Part shown: positions 8,489 to 17,866 of the stretch, piece after piece
How positions within the stretch are numbered: position 1 is the stretch's first letter
How the letters are laid out: the number at the start of each line of letters is the position of its first letter
Assembly: GCA_947496235.1 (NCBI GenBank)
Contig: CANMCE010000007.1
Span: 124,001 to 188,000, forward strand
DNA: 64,000 nt
From: an uncultured Glaciecola sp.
GTDB lineage: Bacteria > Pseudomonadota > Gammaproteobacteria > Enterobacterales > Alteromonadaceae
Direction: 5' to 3'
Notes under the pieces: generated by a model
Database searches by the model: none
Told to the model about the DNA's origin: nothing
What the model saw: only the letters and a program-made list of their open reading frames with translations
Translations under genes and position numbers: made by a program

Positions 8489-10229
8489 GCAGTATATATT
8501 CAATAAAAAATTAAACCGACGTAAGCCAGTTTGGTACCTCGTTGTCGCTGTTTTTGTTGGTGTTGTTACGTTTGGTGCCCTAGCACAAGATGAGCAAGAA
8601 GTATTGGTAAATCCAGCGCTTGAAGAAGCCTATCACTCATTACTGAACGACATTCAATTTGATCGCAATGGCGAAAGTGCCACTGTAACTGTTATGTTTT
8701 CAGGAGATGTTCCCCAGGCATCATTAATTGAAGCTAAGGGCAAGGTATCTATTTCGTTTGAAAATGCAGCATTGAGTGAAGCTCAGTACGTTGAAATTGA
8801 CGTGACTCAGTTTGGCACTATGGTTTCAGCCATTGAGACCTTTCAAGAAGATACAACTGCCAGTATGGAATTACGCTATCAAGGCCAAGTAAAAATAGCG
8901 AAAAACCAAATTGATCAAGGGTATACTTTTACTCTATCTCCTTTGACCAAAGAAGAGATTGAAGAAAGCAAAGGTGAAACATACTCTGGCAAGCCTATCT
9001 CTCTAGATTTCCAAGATGTACCCGTGCGTCAGGTTTTACAAATTATTGCCCAAGTGAACGGTTTTAATTTGGTTACTACAGATACAGTCACAGGTAATGT
9101 CACTATTAGTTTAAGCGCTGTTCCATGGGATCAGGCGTTAGATATGATTTTGAAAATCAGAGGATTGGATAAACGTTTAGAAGGTAATATTTTGTTGATT
9201 GCCCCAGCAGAAGAACTAAGTGCTCGGGAAACCCAACAATTACAATCTAAACAACAAGTTCAAAACCTAGCTGAACTTAAATCAGCTAATATTTCAGTCA
9301 ACTATGCGAAAGCCCATGAATTAGCTGCCATATTAAAATCAACTGATGGCGGTATATTGTCTCAGCGTGGCGCTGTAAGTGTTGATGAAAGAACAAATAC
9401 CTTGTTGATACGAGATACTCAAGCGTCAATAGATGAAGCACGCAAAGTGGTTGAATCTTTGGATATACCAGTTAAGCAAGTACTTATTGAGTCGCGTATG
9501 GTTACCGTGCGTGAAAATGCCGATGAGCAACTTGGGGTTCGTTGGGGCTTTACAAGTCGTGGTGATGAAAACAGCGTTTCTGGCTCTCTTGCTGGTGCTG
9601 ATGTAGCGGGTACAGGTTTAGTCCCTGAAATCACTGATAGATTAAACGTTAATCTTCCGGTAACTAACCCCGCAGGCCGTATAGGATTTCAAATCGCCAG
9701 TTTAGTCGATGGTAATATTTTAGACCTAGAACTTAGTGCTTTAGAATCTGAAAATAAAGGTGAAATCATTGCAAGCCCGCGTATTACAGTAGCTAATCAA
9801 CAAGAAGCATATATTGAACAAGGAACCGAGATCCCCTTTGTTCAAGCTACTTCCAGCGGTGCTACTTCAGTAGAATTTAAAAAAGCTGTACTTAGTCTAC
9901 GAGTGACACCTCATATTACCCCTGATAACAGAATTATTCTGAATCTCGTAGTAACACAGGATACTCGCGGTGATACGGTTCAAACCTCGACCGGTCCAGC
10001 GGTAGCCATAGATACCCAAGAGATCAGTACCCAAGTACTGGTAGAAAATGGCGAAACCATAGTGTTAGGCGGCATTTTCCAACAATTGACGACAGAAGAT
10101 GTATCAAAAGTTCCATTATTTGGTGACTTGCCACTTGTCGGTAATATGTTCAAAACTCGCCAAGAGTTAGAACAAAAAAGAGAATTGTTAATTTTTGTAA
10201 CGCCTAAGATAGTTACCGAAGGCATATAA
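8481..10229 (+). CDS. pilQ: Type IV pilus outer-membrane secretin PilQ
   Basis: Forms the multimeric outer-membrane channel for the pilus fibre. N-terminal signal segment (about residues 15-36, cleaved near ALAQ), one AMIN-type domain (about 50-150), a secretin/TonB short N-terminal domain (about 170-220), an N1 domain (about 265-325) and the secretin domain (about 395-580) with VENGETIVLGGIF and VPLFGDLPLVGNMF. At 582 residues it is shorter than P. aeruginosa PilQ (about 714), which fits one AMIN domain rather than two. Last gene of the operon. Confidence 0.95.
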   Translation: MSEQYIFNKKLNRRKPVWYLVVAVFVGVVTFGALAQDEQEVLVNPALEEAYHSLLNDIQFDRNGESATVTVMFSGDVPQASLIEAKGKVSISFENAALSEAQYVEIDVTQFGTMVSAIETFQEDTTASMELRYQGQVKIAKNQIDQGYTFTLSPLTKEEIEESKGETYSGKPISLDFQDVPVRQVLQIIAQVNGFNLVTTDTVTGNVTISLSAVPWDQALDMILKIRGLDKRLEGNILLIAPAEELSARETQQLQSKQQVQNLAELKSANISVNYAKAHELAAILKSTDGGILSQRGAVSVDERTNTLLIRDTQASIDEARKVVESLDIPVKQVLIESRMVTVRENADEQLGVRWGFTSRGDENSVSGSLAGADVAGTGLVPEITDRLNVNLPVTNPAGRIGFQIASLVDGNILDLELSALESENKGEIIASPRITVANQQEAYIEQGTEIPFVQATSSGATSVEFKKAVLSLRVTPHITPDNRIILNLVVTQDTRGDTVQTSTGPAVAIDTQEISTQVLVENGETIVLGGIFQQLTTEDVSKVPLFGDLPLVGNMFKTRQELEQKRELLIFVTPKIVTEGI

Positions 10230-10253
10230 AACAAGCACTTACCTAGCGAAAAA

Positions 10254-10278
10254 AAGGCCGGCAGCAATTTCCGGCCTT
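10254..10278. terminator. Hairpin between pilQ and aroK, probable terminator
   Basis: AAGGCCGG (10254-10261) and CCGGCCTT (10271-10278) form an 8-bp stem with a 9-nt loop, preceded by a run of A and followed by CAATTTGCTTT. The T-run is better on the minus strand, but the position 25 bp after pilQ suggests it ends that operon. Confidence 0.6.
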
Positions 10279-10367
10279 CAATTTGCTTTCAACACTTGCA
10301 AACAGACTGAAATAACTGAGATAATCCGTGCACTCGAAATATCCCGAGGAGTAAAAGTGCATGTAAC

Positions 10368-10419
10368 GACCACCAACTTGTGGTCAAGGTAGGGAAAATT
10401 ACCCTTGCACACAAGTGGT
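10368..10419 (+). promoter_or_regulatory. Leader with mutually exclusive hairpins upstream of aroK
   Basis: A short hairpin GACCAC/GTGGTC (10368-10373 with 10380-10385, 6-nt loop) shares bases with a longer imperfect hairpin. In the longer one 10372-10382 pair with 10410-10419 (one bulged A) and the inner CAAGG (10385-10389) pairs with CCTTG (10403-10407). Only one can form at a time. It lies about 60 bp before aroK, with no T-run after it. Whether it is transcribed and regulates aroK is inference. Confidence 0.35.
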
Positions 10420-10480
10420 AGTGTTAGTTAGCACACCAACGTCAATAACTATCAATAAATAAGATGTGAACTAGGCAACT

Positions 10481-10996
10481 ATGGCTGAAAAACGTAACGT
10501 ATTCCTTGTAGGCCCTATGGGTGCAGGCAAAAGCACAATAGGCAGACACCTAGCAGATGAACTCCACTTAGAATTTTTCGATTCAGACCAAGAAATTGAA
10601 AAGCGCACAGGCGCGGATATCTCCTGGATATTCGACCTAGAAGGCGAAGATGGCTTTCGTAAAAGAGAAGAAACTGTCATTGAAGAACTCACTGATAAGC
10701 AAGGCATTGTGCTTGCAACCGGCGGCGGTTCAGTAATTTCTAGTAAAATTCGTAATCGTCTATCAGCAAGAGGTATTGTTGTTTATTTACGCACAACTAT
10801 TGATAAACAAGTAGCAAGAACTCAAAGAGATAAAAGACGTCCTTTGCTACAAAATGACGATCCTGAACAGGTTTTAAAAGATTTGGCGGAAAAACGTAAT
10901 CCTCTATATGAAGAAATTGCAGATTACGTGGTAGAAACAGACGACCAAAGCGCAAGAGCTGTTGCCAACCAAATCATTAATAAAATAGGTCTTTAA
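10481..10996 (+). CDS. aroK: Shikimate kinase
   Basis: Phosphorylates shikimate to shikimate 3-phosphate in the aromatic amino acid pathway. The 171-residue P-loop kinase has Walker [10 protein letters not shown] at residues 10-18, a DSDQEIE acid pair for Mg2+ and shikimate, GGGSV (shikimate binding), and the lid segment RRPLL. Length and N-terminus [16 protein letters not shown] are typical of gammaproteobacterial AroK. First gene of aroK-aroB-damX. Confidence 0.96.
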   Translation: MAEKRNVFLVGPMGAGKSTIGRHLADELHLEFFDSDQEIEKRTGADISWIFDLEGEDGFRKREETVIEELTDKQGIVLATGGGSVISSKIRNRLSARGIVVYLRTTIDKQVARTQRDKRRPLLQNDDPEQVLKDLAEKRNPLYEEIADYVVETDDQSARAVANQIINKIGL

Positions 10997-11020
10997 GGCC
11001 ATTATTTAAGGAACTCATCA

Positions 11021-12094
11021 ATGCCAACCATTTCTGTTGACCTTGATGACCGCAGTTATCCAATTGCTATTAAAGCCGGTATTCTCTCTGATACCGGCTT
11101 TTCGTTTTCTGAAATCCGCGGTCAACATGTCGTTATCTTAAGCAATACCAAAGTAGCGCCTTTATATTCAGATAAAATAACTCAGCAACTTACAAGTTTG
11201 GGCAAAAAGGTCGATCACATCATTATTGAAGATGGTGAGCAATTTAAGACCCTAGCATCTTTCGAATATGTATTAACTAAGTTATTGGAAATGCCAGCCG
11301 CCAGGGATACCACTATGTTGGCGTTAGGCGGTGGCGTCATTGGCGATCTTTGCGGGTTTGTCGCAGCTTGTTATGTCCGAGGAATTGACTTTGTGCAAGT
11401 ACCCACCACCCTGCTTTCGCAAGTGGACTCATCTGTAGGAGGAAAAACAGCAGTTAATCATCCCTTGGGTAAAAATATGATAGGGGCTTTTTACCAACCT
11501 AAAGCTGTTTATATTGATACAGATACACTATCCACATTAGCACCTAGAGAATTTGCCGCTGGCATGGCGGAAGTCATAAAATACGGCATCATTTATGACA
11601 GTGCGTTCTTCCAATGGCTGGATACTCATAAAGAACAGATAAAAGCGGGCAATCCAGAGCACCTTGAAACCATGATCAGTAAATGTTGTCAGATTAAAGC
11701 GGACATTGTGAATCAAGATGAAAAAGAACATGGCATTCGCGCATTATTGAATTTAGGGCACACCTTTGGTCATGCAATGGAAGCCGAGCAAGGCTATGGA
11801 AATTGGTTACACGGTGAGGCAGTAGCTGCTGGCATGGTGCTTGCAGCAAGGCTATCGAATATGCGTGGTGACGTTTCTTTGACGCAAGTGCAAGCTATAG
11901 TTGATCTTATTGCTTTCTTCGATTTGCCTGTCGAAGGGCCAGAGCAAATGTCTTCAGATTGCTACATTAAGCACATGAAAAGAGACAAAAAGGTGTTAAA
12001 AGGTACCATGCGTTTCATTTTACCAATAGGCATAGGTTCAGCAAAAGTTGTTGATGATGTGAGTATGCAGGAGTTACAAAAACTACTCGACTAG
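11021..12094 (+). CDS. aroB: 3-dehydroquinate synthase
   Basis: Converts DAHP to 3-dehydroquinate using NAD+ and a metal ion. The NAD-binding segment is ALGGGVIGDLCGFVA, followed by PTTLLSQVDSSVGGKTAVNH and the metal-ligand regions NLGHTFGHAMEAE and WLHGEAVAAGM. 357 residues is normal. An AAGGAACT ribosome site precedes the ATG, 24 bp after aroK. Co-transcribed with aroK and damX. Confidence 0.97.
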   Translation: MPTISVDLDDRSYPIAIKAGILSDTGFSFSEIRGQHVVILSNTKVAPLYSDKITQQLTSLGKKVDHIIIEDGEQFKTLASFEYVLTKLLEMPAARDTTMLALGGGVIGDLCGFVAACYVRGIDFVQVPTTLLSQVDSSVGGKTAVNHPLGKNMIGAFYQPKAVYIDTDTLSTLAPREFAAGMAEVIKYGIIYDSAFFQWLDTHKEQIKAGNPEHLETMISKCCQIKADIVNQDEKEHGIRALLNLGHTFGHAMEAEQGYGNWLHGEAVAAGMVLAARLSNMRGDVSLTQVQAIVDLIAFFDLPVEGPEQMSSDCYIKHMKRDKKVLKGTMRFILPIGIGSAKVVDDVSMQELQKLLD

Positions 12095-12124
12095 CATCAA
12101 CACAGTGGAGTGTAATAGCAGGTC

Positions 12125-13654
12125 GTGTCAGATTTACAAACGAGACTAGCACATTTAGTTAACTATTCATCGCAGATGATTTTTATCGGCTGCGATGCTA
12201 TTGCTGATCAACAAAAATACCTTACGCAGTTTCTTACGCAACAGGGTGAAAATGCTGAGGTTTCTTTTTTAACTGCGGAACCTGACCTATTGGCACCAGA
12301 TTACCGCAGAACCATATGTCGACAATTGATTAATCAACAAGTGGGAAGTTTCGTGCGCCCACTTTATGAAGAGATCTCATGCCAAGATGAGCATCAAAAT
12401 ACCTTTATTATTTGTATATCCAAAGCAGATCTGCTCCCAAATGAGTTTTTAAGCGAATTGTGGCAATGGGTAGCTCGAACAAGAGCTAGTAATGGTCAAA
12501 TACACCTTAATATCTTACTCTTTGGCAGTAATGACTGGTCTGAAAAAGCGCAACGCTGGCTCCCAGAAAAAAACAATGAAAGTCCAGTACTGCTGTCTAG
12601 TCAAGCCGTTGATGCGGTAGGTTTCGACGTTAACGCGCTTGAGTCTCTAATGGCACAAAAGCGAGCTTTTTTTGCCAATAAAGGTCTGTTCGGCGAGACT
12701 AACAACGCGACTTCGTTTATCCAGCGCAAATGGTTTATAGGGGCTGTATTGAGTGTCTTCTTAGCCGTATTCGCCGGTTTAGTGAGTTGGCAGTATCCTG
12801 AGCAAGTACAAGCTTTACTTGCTACCGGTAGTTTGCCAGATTCACAAGACTACCAGCAACAACCCATTCCAGTAGCAAAATCTGAACCTGAGGTGTTAAT
12901 CGAAGTAGATGAGACACAAGATATCGCTACAGAAAACACATCAGTAACTGATGAAATCTTAGCTGGAAAATGGCAACAAGAACCAGCGTCTTCTCAATCC
13001 TTAACAGCCCCCCAAGAGCAAGTACCAAATGAACAAACGCTTATCTCAGATTTAACACAAGCACTTCCAGCGCAAACTGCAACCGCAGATACAATAGATG
13101 ACGATACTGGGCCTAGAGAAAAGGATTTTAAAGTGCCAGACATCATAAGTGTGGAACAACTCGATCAAAGCTTGGGCGAGAGTTTGCTGGTAGAAGATAC
13201 GCAAAGTGCAGAACAAGGCGCTTTTGTTGCTGAAACAGTTACCAATCCGACGTCAACACCAGTCCCCCTAGAAAGTAATAGTTCGAAAGTTTCTACTGCC
13301 CGCGCTTTAACGAATGAATTAGACACCTTAGATACAGGTTTAATAGATGAATATCGTTTCGATGAGTCACTTTTGTTGCAGTTACCCAACGATCAAGTTG
13401 TGTTGCAACTCTCGGGTATAAAAAATCCTGAAGTGTTGAACACTTTTATTACCAGCAACAACTTACAAACAAGAACTTGGATTTACCAAACACAGCGCTA
13501 CGGTGGCCCCTGGTATGTGGTATTGTACAACGACACTTTTGATTCCATTGATTTGGCCTTAGCTCAGGTAAGTAGCTTGCCAGAAAGCGTTCAAAATTCA
13601 GGTCCCTTTGCTAAAAGTGTTGGGCAAATTCGCAACGAAATTATTCGTCAATAA
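12125..13654 (+). CDS. damX: DamX-like SPOR-domain cell-division protein
   Basis: Bitopic inner-membrane protein of the divisome that binds denuded septal peptidoglycan. The cytoplasmic N-terminal part (about residues 1-200) resembles a weak AAA/ATPase-type fold. One transmembrane helix follows at about 202-222, then a long acidic, Gln/Ser/Thr-rich periplasmic linker (about 230-415), and a C-terminal SPOR domain (about 425-505, with VVLQLSGIKNPEVLNTF and YVVLYNDTF). The start is GTG at 12125, 30 bp after aroB. Position after aroKB matches the E. coli operon, but the next gene is not dam on the same strand. Confidence 0.88.
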   Translation: MSDLQTRLAHLVNYSSQMIFIGCDAIADQQKYLTQFLTQQGENAEVSFLTAEPDLLAPDYRRTICRQLINQQVGSFVRPLYEEISCQDEHQNTFIICISKADLLPNEFLSELWQWVARTRASNGQIHLNILLFGSNDWSEKAQRWLPEKNNESPVLLSSQAVDAVGFDVNALESLMAQKRAFFANKGLFGETNNATSFIQRKWFIGAVLSVFLAVFAGLVSWQYPEQVQALLATGSLPDSQDYQQQPIPVAKSEPEVLIEVDETQDIATENTSVTDEILAGKWQQEPASSQSLTAPQEQVPNEQTLISDLTQALPAQTATADTIDDDTGPREKDFKVPDIISVEQLDQSLGESLLVEDTQSAEQGAFVAETVTNPTSTPVPLESNSSKVSTARALTNELDTLDTGLIDEYRFDESLLLQLPNDQVVLQLSGIKNPEVLNTFITSNNLQTRTWIYQTQRYGGPWYVVLYNDTFDSIDLALAQVSSLPESVQNSGPFAKSVGQIRNEIIRQ

Positions 13655-13675
13655 GACGTTCACTTAAGATATTAG

Positions 13676-14503
13676 CTACAACTTTTCAAAGTGTTTGTTT
13701 AAGTAAATAATCACTTTTCTAGGCATATTTTTTACCGCAAAAACTTCCATCGCCGCCTTTCTGTCACCATTGCATGCGATCATCCTAGGGGCTGCAATTT
13801 GATACAACTTAAATCCGTAGCTGCGATAAGCTTTGATAATTCGCTTAGTTGCCTGATTTGAAATAACAACTGGATTTTTGACTTCAGCTACCCAATCTAA
13901 TAGTCGAATCTGGTCATCCCACTTAAAATCAACTTGGCTATATTGGGTAAATTCCACATCATATGGGGGGTCCATATAGATAAAATCATTATCTTCGAGG
14001 GTTATTTTGGCAAAATCACCGCAGCGAAATTGCCATTGAGAAAGACGCTGCTGGTAATGATCAAAATTGGTTTGATAATTGATGGTTTTATAACGACCAA
14101 AAGGCACGTTGTAGAAGCCCGAGCGATTAAACCGACATAGACCATTAAACCCTGTCCGCATTAAATAATAAAACAATGAAGCCGCTTCTGCTGTATTGTA
14201 TTCACCCTTAGCGATCAATTGGTTAAACTTTTCTCTGGCCGAATAAAATTCATCTTCGTTATTAGAATAAACTAAATCAAATGCTAGACCAGATTGAATC
14301 TGCTGATAAAAATTAATCAAATGCAAATTTGCATCATTTAATACAGCACTAGAAGGGTTTAAGCCCAAAGCTACCGACATTCCGCCTACAAAGGGTTCGA
14401 CTAGGCGAGAATGAGGAAAATGTTGGTAAATTACTTGTAACTTTGGCACAAGCCAACGTTTCCCACCGGCCCACTTTAAAGGTGGAGAAAGCTTTAAATG
14501 CAT
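13676..14503 (-). CDS. D12-class adenine-specific DNA methyltransferase, not of the usual chromosomal Dam type
   Basis: Transfers a methyl group from SAM to N6 of adenine. The 275 residues carry the D12-class motif order: PPLKWAGGKRW (motif X, SAM binding), LVEPFVGGMSVALG (motif I), GLCRFNRSGFYNVPFGRYK, and YMDPPYDVEF (motif IV, catalytic DPPY). The C-terminal part (APRMIACNGDRKAA) resembles the GATC-methylase family. It sits where dam is expected (after damX), but on the opposite strand and convergent with damX. The sequence differs from E. coli-type Dam and looks like the alternative methylase often seen in prophages and scattered genomes. GATC specificity is likely but not provable here. 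No strong ribosome site precedes the ATG. Confidence 0.82.
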   Translation of the reverse strand: MHLKLSPPLKWAGGKRWLVPKLQVIYQHFPHSRLVEPFVGGMSVALGLNPSSAVLNDANLHLINFYQQIQSGLAFDLVYSNNEDEFYSAREKFNQLIAKGEYNTAEAASLFYYLMRTGFNGLCRFNRSGFYNVPFGRYKTINYQTNFDHYQQRLSQWQFRCGDFAKITLEDNDFIYMDPPYDVEFTQYSQVDFKWDDQIRLLDWVAEVKNPVVISNQATKRIIKAYRSYGFKLYQIAAPRMIACNGDRKAAMEVFAVKNMPRKVIIYLNKHFEKL

Positions 14504-14828
14504 TTTGCGAAATATCTTTTATTATTATGGTCTGTTAGACAAGCGGCTAATGATATAGCCATGGTAATTGTTCACCCATTTTTTATCAACACTGGACTAA
14601 AAAGAAAACGAAAATGGCCGATACTAAGAGGAGCAACAGGGAAATAGCTCTGTGAACCTATTCGTTTAAAAAACAATGATTTTATTGAGATAAGTGGCAT
14701 AAACAGGTATTTTGGGATACCAAAGCTTCATCTTTCTGCTTACAAATTTCATTGATACTTATAGAATACGCAAGTTTTTAGACTTTTATGCCTCATTTGG
14801 TTGCTGTATATATAATTTAAGGATATTC

Positions 14829-17231
14829 ATGAATATGATTCGGGGATTGCTTTCCAAGATGTTACTTATGGTCATTATTGTGGCCGTAATATCTTTAGCA
14901 GCTTCCTTTACCTTTGTGAGTATTCAGCAAAAGCGGGCATTAGACGAAAATATCCAACTCATAAAAGAGTCTCATAGACGCTCAGCGAAAACGCTATTCG
15001 AAAATTTCCTTTCCAACCAAATATTACCATTTACTGAAGAGTTAGTTAGATTAGGCGGCGTTGCAGGCTCAGACCCAGACAACGTGCACAGCTTTTTGCG
15101 CGAAAACTGGCCAAGAATCAAGGTCACATTTTCCTTTGAATCTATGTCTTTTTCTAAAGACGATAAACATTATAATTTCGGTCGATTTCCGACTCAGGAA
15201 ATGCGAGAACAGCAGTTTAATGTTGAAACGACTATGAGTCCTCGCACTAACATAATTTGTCATGCCAAGTGTGAACTTGCCACCACGGTTCCAGTGCTTT
15301 CAAATAAACAAAACTGGTCTTTGTCAGTACTTACAGAAATGGGACCATCAATAGACCTATTAAGCAATATCATCAACAGCGATGTAATTGTGTTATTGCC
15401 AGGGCAAAAAGCAAACCCTGTGGATTACACCCTAACCCGTTACACCGCCATTTCTGAATTTATGACCGGCCAAGAGCGTCTGACTCCTATCTTTCAGCTG
15501 TTGTTAACGCCTGAACAAATTGAGCAGTTAGAAACAGAAGGCTTACAGATGAGCGCTGGTGATAAAGACTATTATATTTGGTTTGAATCTCTAGAAGGTG
15601 TTGGAGACAACCTAGATCTTATATTCGTTCGCGACATGTCAGTCATGCTCTCTCAGCAGAGAGAACAAAAACAACAAGTCATCATCACCTTCGTTGCTAT
15701 GACCCTAGGCGTTCTATTGTTTTTGATGCTATTTTCAATCATCCCTATTTCCAAAATAAATCAGTTGAAACGTGCAATTAAATTAATTGGTGCTAAAGAA
15801 TATAATATCGCTCGTTATCGGCTAGGCAAAGCAAGACGTACCATATTCCCCGACGAACTTGATGATCTAGAAGATGAATTTAGAACTGCCATTGATGTTC
15901 TAGAATCTTATGAACAAGAATTATCTAATTCGCAAAAACGACTTGTTCGCCAAGCAACCATCGACAGCATTACAGGCCTTTTCACGCGAAACGTGTTAAT
16001 CGAAGATCTCGCAAATATGAATCGCGAACAACATGTATCAAATGTCGCCATCTTTTTCTTAGATTTAGACGGATTTAAACCGGTGAATGATAACTTGGGG
16101 CATGAAGCCGGAGATATCATGTTGAAAAAGATTGGATACAGACTCAAAGGCGTGATCAACAAATTTATTCGCGTTTATCGTATCGGTGGAGACGAATTTG
16201 TTATCTGCTTTACTAATTATTCAGATAATGACGCACTAGTAAAAATGGCAGATCAAGTGGTGGAACTATTTGCCGCGCCTTTCCATGTATACGATACCAG
16301 CATTACCATTAGTGCTAGCATAGGTATCGCTAAGCAAAAAGCGGTAGAAATTGAACCCGATATTCTGTTGCGATACGCAGATATCGCAATGTATCAAGCA
16401 AAAGAAGAAGGCAAAAATCGTTACAAATTCTTTGATGAATCTATGCGTGAAAACACGCAACAACGCTTTATCATTAAAAACGATTTCAGTAGTTCTCTGG
16501 CCGATGGACAGCTTTTTGTTGTATTCCAACCTATAGTCACCAGTCAATCTAGAGTAGTGACAAAATTAGAAGCTTTATGCCGTTGGAAACACCCTACTTT
16601 AGGGTTTATACCACCTTTAGTATTCATTGATGTACTTGAAGAAAGTGAAAATATGAATACTTTGTTCGAATGGATCGTTGATAATGTCATTGGTGAAATT
16701 CGTTATCTAGATGGCATCGGACTAGACGATATTATTGTGTCAATAAATCTAAGTACCTCGCAATTGGTGAACGATACGGCGTTATTGATTTTAGATAGTA
16801 AATTGTCTTCATTTGATATTGAGCCTCACAGAATTGAAATAGAAATCACCGAAACGTCTTTAATATCAAATTTCAATCAAGCCAAAAAATGGATTGATAA
16901 AGCCAAAGAAATTGGCTTTCGCATTGCCATTGATGACTTTGGTGCGGGATATTCTTCACTTTCTTACTTAACCGCCTTCCCATTTGATACCGTCAAATTG
17001 GATAGGTCGTTATTAAATAATATCGATAAAGATGTAAGACAACAAAGGATTGTCGGCTCCCTTACTCAAATGCTGCATGGTTTATCTGTTCCTATAGTCG
17101 CTGAAGGTGCAGAAACAGAAGAACACTTTGAACAATTGAAACTATTGGGGTGTGATTATATTCAAGGCTATTTAGTTTGTCGCCCGGTCGAACATGAAGC
17201 TCTAGTGGATTTTTTACAGCATCAACACTGA
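14829..17231 (+). CDS. Membrane GGDEF-EAL cyclic-di-GMP signalling protein
   Basis: Predicted bifunctional diguanylate cyclase/phosphodiesterase of about 800 residues. Two transmembrane helices (about residues 8-30 and 290-310) flank a periplasmic sensor region. A short HAMP-like/coiled segment leads to a GGDEF domain with an intact signature (RIGGDEFVI) and then an EAL domain. The EAL domain keeps the metal and catalytic residues: EAL in KLEALCRW, NLS, EITET, DDFGAGYSS, KLD and VAEGAE. I chose ATG 14829, preceded by AAGGAT; an in-frame ATG at 14712 would add 39 residues that mask the membrane anchor. It is divergent from the methylase gene and interrupts the usual dam-rpe region. Confidence 0.92.
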   Translation: MNMIRGLLSKMLLMVIIVAVISLAASFTFVSIQQKRALDENIQLIKESHRRSAKTLFENFLSNQILPFTEELVRLGGVAGSDPDNVHSFLRENWPRIKVTFSFESMSFSKDDKHYNFGRFPTQEMREQQFNVETTMSPRTNIICHAKCELATTVPVLSNKQNWSLSVLTEMGPSIDLLSNIINSDVIVLLPGQKANPVDYTLTRYTAISEFMTGQERLTPIFQLLLTPEQIEQLETEGLQMSAGDKDYYIWFESLEGVGDNLDLIFVRDMSVMLSQQREQKQQVIITFVAMTLGVLLFLMLFSIIPISKINQLKRAIKLIGAKEYNIARYRLGKARRTIFPDELDDLEDEFRTAIDVLESYEQELSNSQKRLVRQATIDSITGLFTRNVLIEDLANMNREQHVSNVAIFFLDLDGFKPVNDNLGHEAGDIMLKKIGYRLKGVINKFIRVYRIGGDEFVICFTNYSDNDALVKMADQVVELFAAPFHVYDTSITISASIGIAKQKAVEIEPDILLRYADIAMYQAKEEGKNRYKFFDESMRENTQQRFIIKNDFSSSLADGQLFVVFQPIVTSQSRVVTKLEALCRWKHPTLGFIPPLVFIDVLEESENMNTLFEWIVDNVIGEIRYLDGIGLDDIIVSINLSTSQLVNDTALLILDSKLSSFDIEPHRIEIEITETSLISNFNQAKKWIDKAKEIGFRIAIDDFGAGYSSLSYLTAFPFDTVKLDRSLLNNIDKDVRQQRIVGSLTQMLHGLSVPIVAEGAETEEHFEQLKLLGCDYIQGYLVCRPVEHEALVDFLQHQH

Positions 17232-17246
17232 TCAGTATTAAATACT

Positions 17247-17278
17247 GTCTGCTCAGCTTGGCATTTGGCAGACGTCTT
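17247..17278 (+). terminator. Probable terminator after the GGDEF-EAL gene
   Basis: GTCTGC (17247-17252) pairs with GCAGAC (17268-17273) and is followed by GTCTTTT. Just upstream is another perfect palindrome, CAGTATT-A-AATACTG (17233-17247). Together they separate the gene from the convergent small gene ending at 17279. Confidence 0.5.
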
Positions 17279-17464
17279 TTACAGCATTATATTAACGAAT
17301 ACTAAAACCACTCCAATAAAAACTGCAAACACAAGAATCCCCATAATAATAAAAGGCAGGATAGAATCATTTTGGGTGAAATCTTGGTTATATTTTGCTT
17401 GAGATTGCACGCCGAAAAACGCGGCTAATACGCTCTGCAATACACTCAAAATTCGTTTAAGCAC
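17279..17464 (-). CDS. Small DUF2970-type membrane protein
   Basis: A 61-residue protein of unknown function. The pattern fits the DUF2970 family as I remember it: an amphipathic N-terminal segment (LQSVLAAFFGVQSQAKYNQDF), then one transmembrane helix near the C-terminus (about residues 36-58). Members are common in gamma- and betaproteobacteria and uncharacterised. The start is GTG at 17464, five bases after the stop of the upstream gene, so the two are probably one transcript. Confidence 0.7.
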   Translation of the reverse strand: MLKRILSVLQSVLAAFFGVQSQAKYNQDFTQNDSILPFIIMGILVFAVFIGVVLVFVNIML

Positions 17465-17469
17465 CGAGC

Positions 17470-17769
17470 TTACTTTTCTCTGTTGAGGAGTTCTAACAAA
17501 TCGAGATAATGAAACTCGGTATTACCGGATTGGTTAGCTAGCCAAGTTAGCCAAGTTATGTTTTGATTATTGCGGTTACATGCAACGCTGGCGTTCGACT
17601 GAATCGAGGGTTGCGTACTAAACACATCGCCATTTGAGTGAGTTGATAAAATCGATTTGCAAGGAGCACTATACTGGATCATCAGGGCATTAACTGCCAC
17701 TACTGATACAACAGCGGTGAACAACAAGCTGGCAAAGAACTTTTTTAAGCTGTAAGCGTGTTTCTTCAT
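17470..17769 (-). CDS. Hypothetical secreted or membrane-anchored protein
   Basis: A 99-residue protein I do not recognise. The N-terminus (MKKHAYSLKKFF, then a hydrophobic stretch to about residue 33) looks like a signal anchor, and the rest is polar with two cysteines. I chose ATG 17769 because a GGGAG ribosome site lies 7 bp upstream; an upstream in-frame start at 17826 would lie inside the preceding terminator. It is followed within 5 bp by the DUF2970 gene. Confidence 0.6.
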   Translation of the reverse strand: MKKHAYSLKKFFASLLFTAVVSVVAVNALMIQYSAPCKSILSTHSNGDVFSTQPSIQSNASVACNRNNQNITWLTWLANQSGNTEFHYLDLLELLNREK

Positions 17770-17810
17770 CAGAGTCTCCCTTTTAACTTGATAAAGTGTA
17801 CTCTTTTTAT

Positions 17811-17840
17811 ACAAAAACGCCAACATTAAATGTTGGCGTT
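17811..17840 (-). terminator. Rho-independent terminator of the outer-membrane protein gene
   Basis: AACGCCAACATT (17816-17827) and AATGTTGGCGTT (17829-17840) form a perfect inverted repeat. Read on the minus strand it is followed by TTTTTGT. It ends the gene at 17867-18496 and precedes the next minus-strand transcript. Confidence 0.85.
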
Positions 17841-17866
17841 GTACAAATAAAGTTTAAATGACTTTA

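Noticed and set aside
12125-14503. Restriction-modification system around the methylase
   Set aside because: No endonuclease gene lies next to the methylase; neighbours are damX and a GGDEF-EAL gene.
14504-14828. Possible c-di-GMP riboswitch before the GGDEF-EAL gene (an ACAGGG-like stretch is present)
   Set aside because: The conserved GEMM core and its partner helix are not there; only a short GGCTA/TAGCC hairpin is seen.
14712-14828. Earlier in-frame ATG for the GGDEF-EAL protein
   Set aside because: The extra 39 residues precede the real membrane anchor, and a good ribosome site fits ATG 14829.
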